From contig CALRPI020000011.1 in the NCBI GenBank assembly GCA_943370025.1, positions 24,766 to 88,765 of the forward strand: a stretch of 64,000 nt of DNA, given 5' to 3'. How positions within the stretch are numbered: the stretch's first letter is position 1; each line of letters opens with the position of its first letter. The position numbers were made by a program, and so were the translations under genes. This document shows positions 1 to 8,575 of the stretch, one piece after another. Origin of the DNA: JAAUUE01 sp943370025. GTDB taxonomy: Bacteria > Cyanobacteriota > Cyanobacteriia > Cyanobacteriales > JAAUUE01. The notes under the pieces are model-generated. The model saw only the letters and a list, made by a program, of their open reading frames with translations. It made no database searches and was not told the DNA's origin.

Positions 1-1168
1 GTTGAATCTGCGCCCTGACCCCCAATCGCTGACTATCAAAGCTGGCTATTTCCATCCCGTTATTACTTCCCAAGTAGGCAAAATTATTAGAATTGATAGA
101 TACATTACCGCCGAATTTTAGATAATTTGTTTCTAGGCACATCTGGGCAAAGGCAATGTCATAATTCACTCCTTCAGCATTGCTTTCTTCGATATAGAAT
201 TTCAGCAGGTCAGGAAATTGACTCAGGGCATCGGAGTTATTCGTTTTCAGGAACATCATCATTTGGACTTCCGAGGTTTGCCCCCGGCTAATGATTTTGC
301 TCATTTGTTCGGCACTGACTCCAAGGATGGAACGCAGGGTGAGAGTTTGGGTTCCCTCATCCCAGTGGGCAGCAATATGGAAATCTCGCAGTTCGATCGC
401 CTTGATATACACTATCCCTTGATAATGCACCCTTCGTAACTGAGCTGTAGCTAGATCAATACCGAGGCGATCGACTAAATCGACGGGGATATAGGCATTA
501 TTATTCATCGCCAACCCCTTCTCGCCATAGATTTGATTATTAATACTAATTTCAATGGGAGTATGGCTGGGGGTTGGTTCTGTGGTTAGGGCATTGTCGG
601 GCATGGAGATCTTCCGGCTCCAAGAGGCTAAACCATCAGCAATACCTAGGGCAATATCTCGGCGGCGATTTTGCAGCAATGAGCGATCGTCCGGATTGGA
701 AAGAAAACAAACTTCTATTAACAAAGAAGGTACTACCGCATCTCGACAGAAGGCTAAGCGGCCCGTGCCAGTGCTGGTGTCGGGTTTGGGTCCAAGGTTT
801 GGCAGTTGGGGCAGGCGGCGCAGGAGTGCCAACAGCAGGAGGTCAGCGTGGGCTTTGCGATCGGGGTTATTGGTAATATAGTAAGCCGTTGCCCCCCGAC
901 TACTGGGGTTGGAGCTGGCATTGGCATGGAGTTCTAGGGCTACATCCCCCGGTTGCGCCCGACCATTAATCCAACCTAGGGTATCGCCTAAGCTCAATTC
1001 ATCGGGGACAGAAAGAACCTGAAACCCACGGGAGCGTAACTCTTGCACCACTTGATCTCGCAGTAACATCATTTCCTGTGCTTCGGTGGTTCCCGCCGCC
1101 ACTACGCCGGGATCGCTCCCGGTAAATTCTAAGCCCCCATGACCCGCTGAGATGAAGATTCTGCCCAT
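1..1168 (-). CDS. N-acetylmuramoyl-L-alanine amidase with a C-terminal glucosaminidase-like region (partial)
   Basis: The start codon is at 1168 and the frame stays open to the window edge, so the C-terminus is missing. The N-terminus reads MGRIFISAGHGG. It is followed by ELHANASS and, later, LLIEVCFLSN, the His and Glu zinc-ligand and catalytic pattern of Amidase_3 enzymes, which cut the bond between muramic acid and the L-Ala of the stem peptide. After about residue 240 a second region contains YDIAFAQMCLETNYLKFGG and NSNNFAYLG, resembling the glucosaminidase (LytD-type) fold. A two-headed wall hydrolase is therefore likely. No signal peptide is visible at this start, so export would need another route or an upstream start. 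The family call is firm for the amidase part and moderate for the second domain. Confidence 0.85.
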   Translation of the reverse strand, partial: MGRIFISAGHGGLEFTGSDPGVVAAGTTEAQEMMLLRDQVVQELRSRGFQVLSVPDELSLGDTLGWINGRAQPGDVALELHANASSNPSSRGATAYYITNNPDRKAHADLLLLALLRRLPQLPNLGPKPDTSTGTGRLAFCRDAVVPSLLIEVCFLSNPDDRSLLQNRRRDIALGIADGLASWSRKISMPDNALTTEPTPSHTPIEISINNQIYGEKGLAMNNNAYIPVDLVDRLGIDLATAQLRRVHYQGIVYIKAIELRDFHIAAHWDEGTQTLTLRSILGVSAEQMSKIISRGQTSEVQMMMFLKTNNSDALSQFPDLLKFYIEESNAEGVNYDIAFAQMCLETNYLKFGGNVSINSNNFAYLGSNNGMEIASFDSQRLGVRAQIQ

Positions 1169-1366
1169 GTACCTCTCCTTAATTGTGGATTACTTGAAGA
1201 TCGGATAATTTCGATCGCTCCACCTAGAAATTATGCCCGATCATAGCACAGCGTACCACCCCGCTACCCAACTGACCTGACCCTGAATGAGAATTGTGGC
1301 TCAACTCTCTTGGCGGTTGCGATCCCAATCAAGTTGTGCCATGCTGAAGTAAAAATTTAGTAGTCA

Positions 1367-1564
1367 ATGATTATGGAACGTCCTAAATTTGTGGCAATTA
1401 TTACGGGAGTAATCTCCATTACACTCGCGATCGCCTATCTTCTCCTTGTCCAATTCCTCGATTTTAGAGGAGAAATGATCCCCGCTCCCACGAGTCAAGC
1501 TCCCTCAACTCCACAAATAATGATGGCTAACATCTCTACAAATAAAATGATGGCTCAGCAATAA
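1367..1564 (+). CDS. Small single-pass membrane protein, unknown function
   Basis: This 65-residue protein has one hydrophobic segment at about residues 8-30 (FVAIITGVISITLAIAYLLL) preceded by MERPK and followed by a short soluble tail rich in Pro, Ser and Met. The second Met (MERPK) is an equally good start. The look is that of small conserved cyanobacterial membrane proteins, but I cannot name a family. It stands alone, divergent from the amidase gene, and is followed by a short perfect hairpin at 1584 that could end its transcript. Confidence 0.6.
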   Translation: MIMERPKFVAIITGVISITLAIAYLLLVQFLDFRGEMIPAPTSQAPSTPQIMMANISTNKMMAQQ

Positions 1565-1583
1565 GCTCAACCATCATTAAATT

Positions 1584-1611
1584 TATAGCAACCCCAAAAG
1601 GGGTTGCTATA
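1584..1611 (+). terminator. Perfect hairpin after the small membrane protein gene
   Basis: A 12-bp perfect stem (TATAGCAACCCC paired with GGGGTTGCTATA) encloses an AAAA loop, 20 bp after the stop codon. There is no T-tract, so it is either a weak terminator or a minimal TATAGC-type repeat; its ends match those of the dispersed family described elsewhere. Confidence 0.45.
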
Positions 1612-1872
1612 GCCATCCTAAATGGGTTGGGAACGGCTCCCCCTCTGGGCTACGGTATAAACACAAGTCCACTCCGACTACGTTTCAGGATTTGATCCCC
1701 CCCAGCCCCCCTTAAAAAGGGGGGAGAATTAATTTAAGTCCCCCTTTTTAAGGGGGATTTAGGGGGATCCTCCCCATTAAACGAGATGATTAATACTTGT
1801 GTGTACACGGCAGCCCTCTGGGGGAGCCGTTCTTAACCCTCTAAAACTCTAAACTCAAATAGGATCGCTATA
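1608..1872. mobile_element. TATAGC-family palindromic element, interrupted by another element
   Basis: The outer ends read TATAGCCATCCTAAAT and (right side) AAATAGGATCGCTATA, the terminal inverted repeats of a dispersed family. Inside them, GGGAACGGCTCCCCC and GGGGGAGCCGTTCTTAACCC would form the usual central hairpin, but they are separated by about 150 bp of unrelated sequence with its own inverted ends (1655-1808). It lies between two convergent genes. Confidence 0.7.
1655..1808. mobile_element. Nested 154-bp element with its own terminal inverted repeats
   Basis: The left end GTATAAACACAAGT is nearly the reverse complement of the right end ACTTGTGTGTACAC. The interior holds a long palindrome of the type CCCCCCTTAAAAAGGGGGG ... 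CCCCCTTTTTAAGGGGG (about 1703-1766). It interrupts the hairpin of the surrounding TATAGC-family element, so it arrived later. Confidence 0.65.
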
Positions 1873-1885
1873 TAGCAATTACCAC

Positions 1886-4800
1886 TTAAAGAGTGAAACT
1901 AGCTGACTCGCCATTAGGATTAACTACCCGGACACTGGTAGCATCATCTACTGGTGAGGTGGCGCGAATTAGTCGATCGCTATCTACCCAAACTCTAGTA
2001 GCAGGCGTATCCCCAAAGAATACCTGTAACTGAGGATGGGTGACTTCCTCAGAACCTGTAACCGTCGGCTCAATTCCCGCAGGGTTATGCTGGCGAACGG
2101 CGATCCATTTAAATCGGATATTAAACGGCTCTGTTGTCCAGGGGGAATAGTTGAAATATCCCCAGAAGGGACGATTGAGTCCTGAGCGTTGGGTTAGTAC
2201 CTCCGGATTATAGTCCTCTAGCCAAGCAATATCAGCAGAGTTGCCGTTACGATTGAGGATAAAGGTAAATATTTTATTTCTCACGGTATTTGCTCCCAGT
2301 CGAGAACTACCAATACTTTCCCAGTTGCTTCCCGTCCAGAAGCCTAATTTTTTCTGAGGCGGATCTCCCTCTGGAGTATCGTAGATGGCCACGGTTTGAT
2401 CGAATCCCCCAGCGGAGATTTTCCCCTTACTAGTTCCCCGCAGAATAGCCACATTAGAATCAACGGCGATCGAGCTAGGTAAGTTGGCAATTTCTGACGA
2501 CGACTGATCGAGATAGAAACCAAAAGCACCGTAAATATTATCCGGGTCAGCGGCTCCTCGAACTACTATTGCTCCACCAGTTTCGGCAACAGTCACCCCC
2601 GGAGCCTGTTGTTGGCTATAGTCAGCAATCCAGTTAGAGCGTTTACCATCCTTAAAGGTATCAAACAGCAGAAACACCGTGTCAGGATTACTCATTGCTC
2701 TTAATACTTGATTCCCATAGCCCATCGTGATTGTGCTGGTTCCTTGGGCAGGAATTTTGGGAACCTTGAGCCAAATCCGAGTAACGGTTGTATTGATCCC
2801 CGATTGAATCCAGTAAGGAATATTTGCTCCATTGTACATAAACCGCATATCCCGTCCATTTGCCTGCATTTTCCCTTGAGAAATCAGAGCTTGGGTATTA
2901 ATCCTCACTAAGACTTGGTAGTCATTTAGCTCCTGATTACTCCCATTCTTGACCAAGATATTGCGGGTATAGGGATGAATTGATGTTTGCTGAAAGCCTT
3001 CCCCAATAATACGTGTAGTCTCTCCAGCTACAATTGGTTTTGGGACAACTCTAGTGATTTTGATAGAACTAGGAGTTGGTGTGGGAGTTGGTGTAGGTGT
3101 AGGAGTGGGAGTTGGTGTAGGTGTGGGAGTTGGTGTAGGTGTAGGAGTGGGAGTGGGTGTAGGAGTTGGGGTGGGGAAAGAACCCTGACCATTAGCCGCA
3201 ACCCAGTTACCGCCAACCGATTTAACTTCTACCTGTCTTAGTTGAGTAGGAGATAATGGAGTAGAGATATTCTTCGTTGTCCTAGCGGTGGTAAGAGAGT
3301 TTTGATAATTCGTTTGGCTACTGAAATTAGTCAGCACATTACTGCCACCCACCCGGAGTTGAAAATCACGAGCAATCTTTCTGCCGGGGGGTAAATTAGC
3401 TATATTGCAATCAAGGGTTGTGCCAGATTGGGTGCAATTTGCTTGGATTTGATTGAGGTCGCTGTCTCTGGCGATCGCCCCCGCGACAAAAGGAGGTCCC
3501 CCAAATTCCCGCGCCCCAATATCTGGAGCTGAACCAGAAAACCCGTCGGTATAGGGAGGTAATACTTGACCCGCATTGATTAAAGGAGAGCCAGCTTCTG
3601 GGAAAAACTGGGCATCTAGCCCGGGATTGGGGTTGCCAAAGAAATTATTACTATAGGCGATCGCTCCTGCCCTAGGAGGAGTTCCCGGTGGCTGGCTTTG
3701 GCGACGAATCAGATTATTCCGAAACTCAAGCCCAGTCATGAAGCCATCCCGAATTAAGTAATCCAACTCATCCGCCGTATTATTATAAACCTTGATATTC
3801 AGGCTAGTTTTCCCCGGATTGTATTGGCGCGCTTCCGAGCTATTGGGGTTATAGCTAGCCAACATCAAACCAGCAGAAGTCAGATTCCACATCACATTAT
3901 GGTGAATATTGAACCCAGTGGAGTTGTCGTCAGCATAGATACCATGAGCTCCAAATTGCTGATCCGAACTCTTCTTTTCTCCATAACTATCATGAACTAA
4001 GTTGTAAGCAATCTGTGCCCCTCCGCCTTCTGCGCTCCAGCCATAAATTGCTCCTAGGTCAGAAATGCGGCGATGAGATTGAAAAATGTCATTGTAGAGA
4101 ACATCCACTCCTCTTTCCAACTGCACCCAGTAGCGTCCAGCATTAAACATCGTATTTTGTTGCACCTTAGTGCCGGGGGCTGAACCGTTAATGCCTACCC
4201 CCACACCGACATAGCCAACATTCTGGATCACATTATTTTCAATCAGGTGATTACTGCCACGAAGCTTAATCATGGCTGCGGGAGCATGAGCAAGGTAGGA
4301 ATTGATAATCCGGTTATTGTTGCCATTCAGAGTAATAGCAACCGTACCCCCGACATAAAAGTAAGTAGGTGCTTCTTGGAAATGGTGCGGGTAGCGCCAA
4401 TCTACTTGGTCAATTGTGCTGTCATTAGTATTTTCAAACCTAACTGTACCCCCAAACATAGCTAAGTTTTGTAGCTTGATCCCCGATCGCGAAGATAGAT
4501 CAAAAACATAGTTCCGCCGCTTCACTTGCACTCTAGGGGCATTGCTACTACGGGGATCAATCCCGCCGGGCGGGAGGATTGTTAGAGTAAATTGAGTGGC
4601 GCGGGAATCAGCCTGAGGCGGATCGATAAACCATTCCCCCGGTGTGTCAAGGAAATCTTTTTTCCCCCAGAGATAAAAATAATTATTTGCCTTGGGAGAT
4701 AGCATTCCCGGATTATCCCCACCCTCAACTCTGGTGGTGCCATTGCGGTTGCCCCCGGAACCGGGGTCTGGGTTGCAGACAAAGTTTACAGTGCTGCCAC

Positions 4801-5461
4801 TTTTATTCGTCACATCGCAGGTTCCAGCCATACTCCGATAGCCGACTATATAAGAAATTTTCCCGCCACTAAAGTCGGGTATCTGACTGAGACTAGAAGT
4901 GCTGTAGCTGGCATTATTCCCACTGCCGGTTGCCGCTGTCGCTCTGGCGTTATCTTCTCGCAGGGCTACAGAGTCGGTTAATTCCGTCACGTAGTCAATA
5001 TTTGCCAAATTCGGCCATCGAGCTTCTGGGAGCATTTTCTGACCCCAGAAGACTTGGTTGTTGCCGAGGAATTCACCAAGGCGGCGGTTTAGGCTCCAGT
5101 TAATGGTGCTGCTATAGGAACCATTGCCACTGGGTTGCCAATCTGTGGGGGCAATTTCTTCCGCTCCAGAAATAATAGTTTCAGCACCTGATCCCCGAAA
5201 TGTCACATTATCCCGGAGGGGTTTAACATTTTCTCGATAAATACCGGGAGCGATCGCACAGATACTCCCACTAGGGGCGGTATCAGCGCACTTTTGCACA
5301 GTCCGCCAAGGAGAATTGCTGCTTCCTGTATTACTATCATTTCCGGTTGTCCCATTGACGTAGTAAGTGGTGACTGTTTGGCTCCAAACTCTGGGGATGT
5401 TGATAAACAACAAGCAAGCGATCGTGGCGATCGCTAAGTAACGTTTCCAAAAGCGGGACAT
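1886..5461 (-). CDS. Secreted right-handed beta-helix protein with Pro-Thr linker and DUF2341/TIG C-terminal region
   Basis: The chosen start (5461) gives 1191 residues beginning MSRFWKRYLAIATIACLLF, a clear signal peptide ending near VWS, with a GAGAGG ribosome-binding site 8 nt upstream. A longer frame from 5503 would bury the signal peptide. Residues about 25-690 hold pectate-lyase-like parallel beta-helix features (YYVNGTTGNDSNTGS, VTFRGSG, IENNVIQNVGYVGVGV, NIHHNVMWNLT). A (Pro-Thr)n linker of roughly 35 residues follows near 763-797. Next come a partial TIG/IPT segment (IVAGETTRIIGEGF), a DUF2341 domain with about 230 further residues, and the apparent second half of the TIG domain at the C-terminus (LQVFFGDTPATRV to NPNGESASF). 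Probable role: extracellular polysaccharide binding or cleavage; substrate unknown. Confidence 0.8.
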   Translation of the reverse strand: MSRFWKRYLAIATIACLLFINIPRVWSQTVTTYYVNGTTGNDSNTGSSNSPWRTVQKCADTAPSGSICAIAPGIYRENVKPLRDNVTFRGSGAETIISGAEEIAPTDWQPSGNGSYSSTINWSLNRRLGEFLGNNQVFWGQKMLPEARWPNLANIDYVTELTDSVALREDNARATAATGSGNNASYSTSSLSQIPDFSGGKISYIVGYRSMAGTCDVTNKSGSTVNFVCNPDPGSGGNRNGTTRVEGGDNPGMLSPKANNYFYLWGKKDFLDTPGEWFIDPPQADSRATQFTLTILPPGGIDPRSSNAPRVQVKRRNYVFDLSSRSGIKLQNLAMFGGTVRFENTNDSTIDQVDWRYPHHFQEAPTYFYVGGTVAITLNGNNNRIINSYLAHAPAAMIKLRGSNHLIENNVIQNVGYVGVGVGINGSAPGTKVQQNTMFNAGRYWVQLERGVDVLYNDIFQSHRRISDLGAIYGWSAEGGGAQIAYNLVHDSYGEKKSSDQQFGAHGIYADDNSTGFNIHHNVMWNLTSAGLMLASYNPNSSEARQYNPGKTSLNIKVYNNTADELDYLIRDGFMTGLEFRNNLIRRQSQPPGTPPRAGAIAYSNNFFGNPNPGLDAQFFPEAGSPLINAGQVLPPYTDGFSGSAPDIGAREFGGPPFVAGAIARDSDLNQIQANCTQSGTTLDCNIANLPPGRKIARDFQLRVGGSNVLTNFSSQTNYQNSLTTARTTKNISTPLSPTQLRQVEVKSVGGNWVAANGQGSFPTPTPTPTPTPTPTPTPTPTPTPTPTPTPTPTPTPSSIKITRVVPKPIVAGETTRIIGEGFQQTSIHPYTRNILVKNGSNQELNDYQVLVRINTQALISQGKMQANGRDMRFMYNGANIPYWIQSGINTTVTRIWLKVPKIPAQGTSTITMGYGNQVLRAMSNPDTVFLLFDTFKDGKRSNWIADYSQQQAPGVTVAETGGAIVVRGAADPDNIYGAFGFYLDQSSSEIANLPSSIAVDSNVAILRGTSKGKISAGGFDQTVAIYDTPEGDPPQKKLGFWTGSNWESIGSSRLGANTVRNKIFTFILNRNGNSADIAWLEDYNPEVLTQRSGLNRPFWGYFNYSPWTTEPFNIRFKWIAVRQHNPAGIEPTVTGSEEVTHPQLQVFFGDTPATRVWVDSDRLIRATSPVDDATSVRVVNPNGESASFTL
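3069..3174 (-). repeat. Pro-Thr coding tandem microsatellite
   Basis: Six-base units coding Pro-Thr are repeated through this stretch (read on the minus strand as CCN ACN). It is a flexible linker between the beta-helix and the C-terminal adhesion-like domains of the 1886-5461 protein. Copy number is likely to vary between strains because unit loss or gain keeps the frame. Confidence 0.85.
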
Positions 5462-5927
5462 AAGACACCTCTCAATATTATTTTCAGCCAATAATTCAGT
5501 CATTTATCAAGTGGCTAAAGGGCATGATTTTTCAGCAGGGGGCGAAAAGTCAGACCTTAATAAATAAGCCTCCAATCAGCGACTTATTGGCTAAGTTCAT
5601 TCATAAAGCCATAACAAAGCGAGGCGAAATGCTCGCCGAATCAGAATCAGGGTTAGGGAAATTCTTAATTAATTGGACTTTGACAGCCCAGAAGATAGAT
5701 AGGGCAAGAACTTACATTTTGGTTCTTGCAAACGACACCCACGATCTAGATTAAGTAATGACATAGAACCTAGGAACTTTTGTAAATCTTGTGTAATCCT
5801 AATGTAAATTTCTTGTAAATTCCTCAGTAATATTACAGTAGGTATAAAAGTTTCCGAGTGGATGGCTGCACCACTCACTCAAAAATTAATTTTATAAGTA
5901 TGGCAAGCACTACCTGTATCTGAAGCT
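5462..5927. other. Noncoding upstream region of the beta-helix gene
   Basis: I see no convincing gene in this stretch. The part from 5755 to 5860 is AT-rich and holds three spaced TGTAAAT motifs (in the context CTTTTGTAAATC, CTAATGTAAATT, CTTGTAAATTCC), which could be binding sites or a promoter area. No confident sigma-70 pair was identified. Confidence 0.4.
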
Positions 5928-5985
5928 ATAGCAACCACCAAGGGGGTTGAGATGCAGCAGTTTTTGTTCAAATAAGGGACTCCCA
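5928..5985. repeat. Half of a TATAGCAACC-type repeat joined to an IS630-like end
   Basis: CTATAGCAACCACCAAGGGG matches one end of the element seen complete at 29261-29356. It breaks off after GGTTGAGATG and runs into CAGCAGTTTTTGTTCAAATA, which resembles the end of the IS630-type element at 63825 (TACAGCGATTTTCAAATGAA). This suggests insertion of an IS630 relative into the older repeat, followed by decay. Confidence 0.5.
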
Positions 5986-6148
5986 AACAAAAATCATTCC
6001 AAGTTTAATGTTGGGGAATACAAAATATCGACAAACCATTTATCAAGGTCTAATTGTTTACCATCAACCTTTAGACATGTCAGTCTTTGAATCTGATTTT
6101 CCACTTCAGCCATAGCCTGCTTGCTAAGCTTAACGCCTGTTTTGTATA

Positions 6149-6334
6149 TTAAGGATTCGTGAATTGATCGAGGCGGCGGGTTGCAAGGTGGTGTATCTGC
6201 CCCCATATTCTCCAGACCTGAATCGGATTGAGAAGTGTTGGGCATGGTTAAAGGCAAGAATTCGCAAGTTGTTAAGGGACTCAATACCTTTGCAGGATGC
6301 GATGGATAAAGTCCTTAAGGAGGCTGCGTCCTAA
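6149..6334 (+). pseudogene. IS630-family transposase, C-terminal remnant
   Basis: In this frame the sequence reads LRIRELIEAAGCKVVYLPP, then YSPDLNRIEKCWAWLKARI and ends ...LQDAMDKVLKEAAS before TAA at 6332. YLPPYSPDLN.IE is the hallmark of the DDE_3 catalytic end of IS630/Tc1-mariner transposases; the Glu of NRIE is the last acidic catalytic residue. No start codon or N-terminal domain is present upstream, so only the last 60 or so codons survive. An overlapping minus-strand frame (5994-6284) was judged not to be a gene. Confidence 0.8.
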
Positions 6335-6404
6335 CTACTCTGGCTACTACTATAATACGGCGGGACACCTCATGAAAGGAACCGCCGATACGGAAATTTA
6401 GACT

Positions 6405-6530
6405 AATTTCAAAAAGCTGGCAGCGCTCTCAAAAGTCGGGAATCTAACCAAAATCGCCCCATCAACCCTAAGACCTCGCCAGATTAACGACTTTTCCTCT
6501 TCAAATCGACCCATCTCCATCAATCTCCAA
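6405..6530 (-). repeat. TPR gene 3' end and flank, duplicated at 20488-20795
   Basis: Read on the minus strand, this segment runs from the last TPR codons (DGDGSI then stop) into AGAGGAAAAGTCG, GGTTAGATTCCCGACTTTTG and AGCGCTGCCAGC. The same order, with scattered substitutions, occurs on the plus strand at 20488-20795, where a 188-bp element is inserted. This locus is the empty site. Confidence 0.75.
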
Positions 6531-6764
6531 TAGCAGCTCCTCGCACTCTGCCGCTAGGGGAATCCCCAACTCTGTCGCCAGTGCCAACGCCTGCTGACAA
6601 TATTGCCGGGCAACCTCAACCTCGCCTAGAGCTTGATGTAGATATACGAATTTTTTCAAGGTTTCTACTCCTCTAGAGAGAAAACCACTCTTCTTATTAA
6701 TTTCCAAAGCTTTTTAAAAAGCTTTACGGGCTTCTGGATATTTATCAAGAATAAATTGTGTAAG
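6501..6764 (-). pseudogene. Out-of-frame tail of the TPR gene
   Basis: In a frame other than that of the 6665-8575 gene the sequence reads ILDKYPEARKAF, stop (TAA at 6716-6714), KALEINKKSGF and later VARQYCQQALALATELGIP, ending at 6501. This is typical TPR protein sequence, and a single C-to-T change would explain the stop (KAFQKALEI expected). A one-base shift near 6740-6760 plus this stop have removed the original C-terminus from the TPR protein. Confidence 0.75.
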
Positions 6765-8575
6765 AATGCTATTGCAGTTCGTATTGCAATTTTTCCTAGT
6801 ATGTAACCCATCTCTTTATTAACATTTGAGTATTGTTGAAAATAGTTGTTTGCCTGTCGATATTTTCTCAGACCTCGAGATGCAGCTATTAAAATAACTA
6901 GGGCATTGCCTTCACCCCTACGATCGCCAATCTCCCGTGCAATGGTCAAGTGTTGCTGAGAGAAGTCGATCGCGCGATCGCACTGCCCCAGATTGCTGTA
7001 CGCAATCCCCAGACCGCCTAGGGCAGTACCTTCACCCCATCGATCGCCTAGCTCTCGTGCAATGGACAGGTGTTGCTGATGGAAGTTGATCCCCTGATCG
7101 TACTGCCCCAGACCTTTGTAGGCATCCCCCAGATTGCCTAGGGCATTACCTTCACCCCGACGATCGCCTATCTCCCGTGTAATAGTTAGTTGTTGCTGAT
7201 AGAAGTCGATTGCCCGCTTGATCTGCCCCAGATTTCTGTACGTAATTCCCAGATTACCTAGGGCATTGCCTTCACCCCTACGATCGCCAATCTCCCGTGC
7301 AATGGTCAAGTGTTGCTGAGAGAAGTCGATCGCGCGATCGCACTGCCCCAGATTGCTGTACGCAATCCCCAGACCGCCTAGGGCAGTACCTTCACCCCGT
7401 CGATCGCCTAGCTCTCGTGCAATGGACAGGTGTTGCTGATGGAAGTCGATCGCCCGATCGTACTGCCCCAAATTGTTGTACGCAATCCCCAGATTCCCTA
7501 GTTCAGTACCTTCACCCCCACGATCGCCAATCTCCCGTGCAATGGTCAGGCGTTGCTGATGGAAGTCGATCGCCCGATTGATCTGCCCCAAACGGTGGTA
7601 TGCAAGTCCTAAACCGCTTAGGGCAGCACCTTCACTCCAGCGGTCTGCTGTTTGCCTAGCGATGGTCAGCATTTCTTGAAAAGCCTCTAGTGCCTCAGTA
7701 AAGCGGGATTGATCGAGGAGGAAATTACCCAACTTTAGTAAAGCTGTAGTTTGGGAGGAAGGAGCATTTTGGGTACGGTAGCGGCTGATGGCTTGGCGGA
7801 AGGCTTGGAATCCCTGGGCAGCATCCTGTTGGGGGTTGGGGGATTTTCCTTTTTGGATAAGTTGCTCATAGATATCTCCTAGGCTTTCGTAGAGAGTAGC
7901 CAAATTAGTAGAATCGGGGTCTGTGGTTTCTAGCTCGGCAATGGTTTCTTGTAGCTCCACCAAGGGGGGTAAAAATTTATCGCTAGTCTGCTCCGTTTGC
8001 CCCAAGGTTAGACGAGCATCCCCACCTCTAGGGTCACTAGAAAACACTGGAGTTGTAAATTCTGCTATTGTCTCCGACTCCTCCGAGAACCAGAATACCC
8101 CCTTCCGCCAACTCCAAAAATCCGGCGCTTTGAAACTAATTTCCTTCATCAGGCGATGATTTAGCCACAACACCACCGGGAACGGAAATTCCCGCATCCC
8201 CTCCCGCGTCCATTGCAGATAGCCAAAAAATTCCTCTAGGGGAGTTTTCCCAACATCCTCCGCAGTCAGGTTATACCCCGGCAACAACTCCGCCCCCGTC
8301 ACCGTCACCACCGCCTCCCCTCCTTCCTGAAGATAGATATGGGCTTGGCGCAACTCCAACAACTTCCCTCGGATACTTCCCCCCCACGATAGCTCGATCC
8401 GGTAGGGTGCGATCTGGGCTTGCCTCGCCTCCGCCTCGTAACTACGGATAACCTGCTCCCGGAGACTCCGCCCATCACACACCGCAATCAAGATCGCCAG
8501 CCGTCCTTGGCTAGTTTCGATCGCCGCGATCAAGCGATCGTAGGTATCCTCATGGTTGGGGCTAAGGGATGGCAC
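6665..8575 (-). CDS. TPR-repeat protein paired with a P-loop ATPase (C-terminus frameshifted)
   Basis: This protein of 636 residues starts at GTG 8575, overlapping the ATPase gene by 14 nt, so the two are translationally linked. Residues 1-190 form an uncharacterised domain (RLAILIAVCDGRSLREQVI, EAVVTVTGAELL, FPVVLWLNHRLM) that resembles a degenerate nucleotide-binding or docking domain found before TPRs in cyanobacteria. From about residue 280 there are seven to eight 40-residue TPR units of the type GQYDRAIDFHQQHLSIAREL. The last about 30 residues (LINIQKPVKLFKKLWKLI) are not TPR-like and result from a frameshift; the original tail lies in another frame (6501-6764). It is probably a regulatory or sensor partner of the ATPase. 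Confidence 0.75.
   Translation of the reverse strand: MPSLSPNHEDTYDRLIAAIETSQGRLAILIAVCDGRSLREQVIRSYEAEARQAQIAPYRIELSWGGSIRGKLLELRQAHIYLQEGGEAVVTVTGAELLPGYNLTAEDVGKTPLEEFFGYLQWTREGMREFPFPVVLWLNHRLMKEISFKAPDFWSWRKGVFWFSEESETIAEFTTPVFSSDPRGGDARLTLGQTEQTSDKFLPPLVELQETIAELETTDPDSTNLATLYESLGDIYEQLIQKGKSPNPQQDAAQGFQAFRQAISRYRTQNAPSSQTTALLKLGNFLLDQSRFTEALEAFQEMLTIARQTADRWSEGAALSGLGLAYHRLGQINRAIDFHQQRLTIAREIGDRGGEGTELGNLGIAYNNLGQYDRAIDFHQQHLSIARELGDRRGEGTALGGLGIAYSNLGQCDRAIDFSQQHLTIAREIGDRRGEGNALGNLGITYRNLGQIKRAIDFYQQQLTITREIGDRRGEGNALGNLGDAYKGLGQYDQGINFHQQHLSIARELGDRWGEGTALGGLGIAYSNLGQCDRAIDFSQQHLTIAREIGDRRGEGNALVILIAASRGLRKYRQANNYFQQYSNVNKEMGYILGKIAIRTAIAFLHNLFLINIQKPVKLFKKLWKLIRRVVFSLEE
6910..7640 (-). 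repeat. 120-bp tandem TPR-coding repeats with a 360-bp higher-order copy
   Basis: Six 120-bp units code the 40-residue TPRs. The unit at about 6910-7037 is nearly identical to that at 7270-7397, three units away, including the GATCGCGCGATCGCACTG stretch, which indicates a recent multi-unit duplication or conversion. Confidence 0.85.

Noticed and set aside
2987..3241. Plus-strand frame with Cys-Arg-Ser-Trp repeats
   Set aside because: It is the antisense of the Pro-Thr microsatellite of the beta-helix gene.
5524..5754. Open frame of 76 codons upstream of the beta-helix gene
   Set aside because: No recognisable domain, no ribosome-binding site and biased composition; left as intergenic.
5994..6284. 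Minus-strand frame of 96 codons opposite the IS630 remnant
   Set aside because: Its first half is antisense to the transposase C-terminus. The second half (KTGVKLSKQAMAEVENQI) faintly resembles another transposase end but is too short to call.
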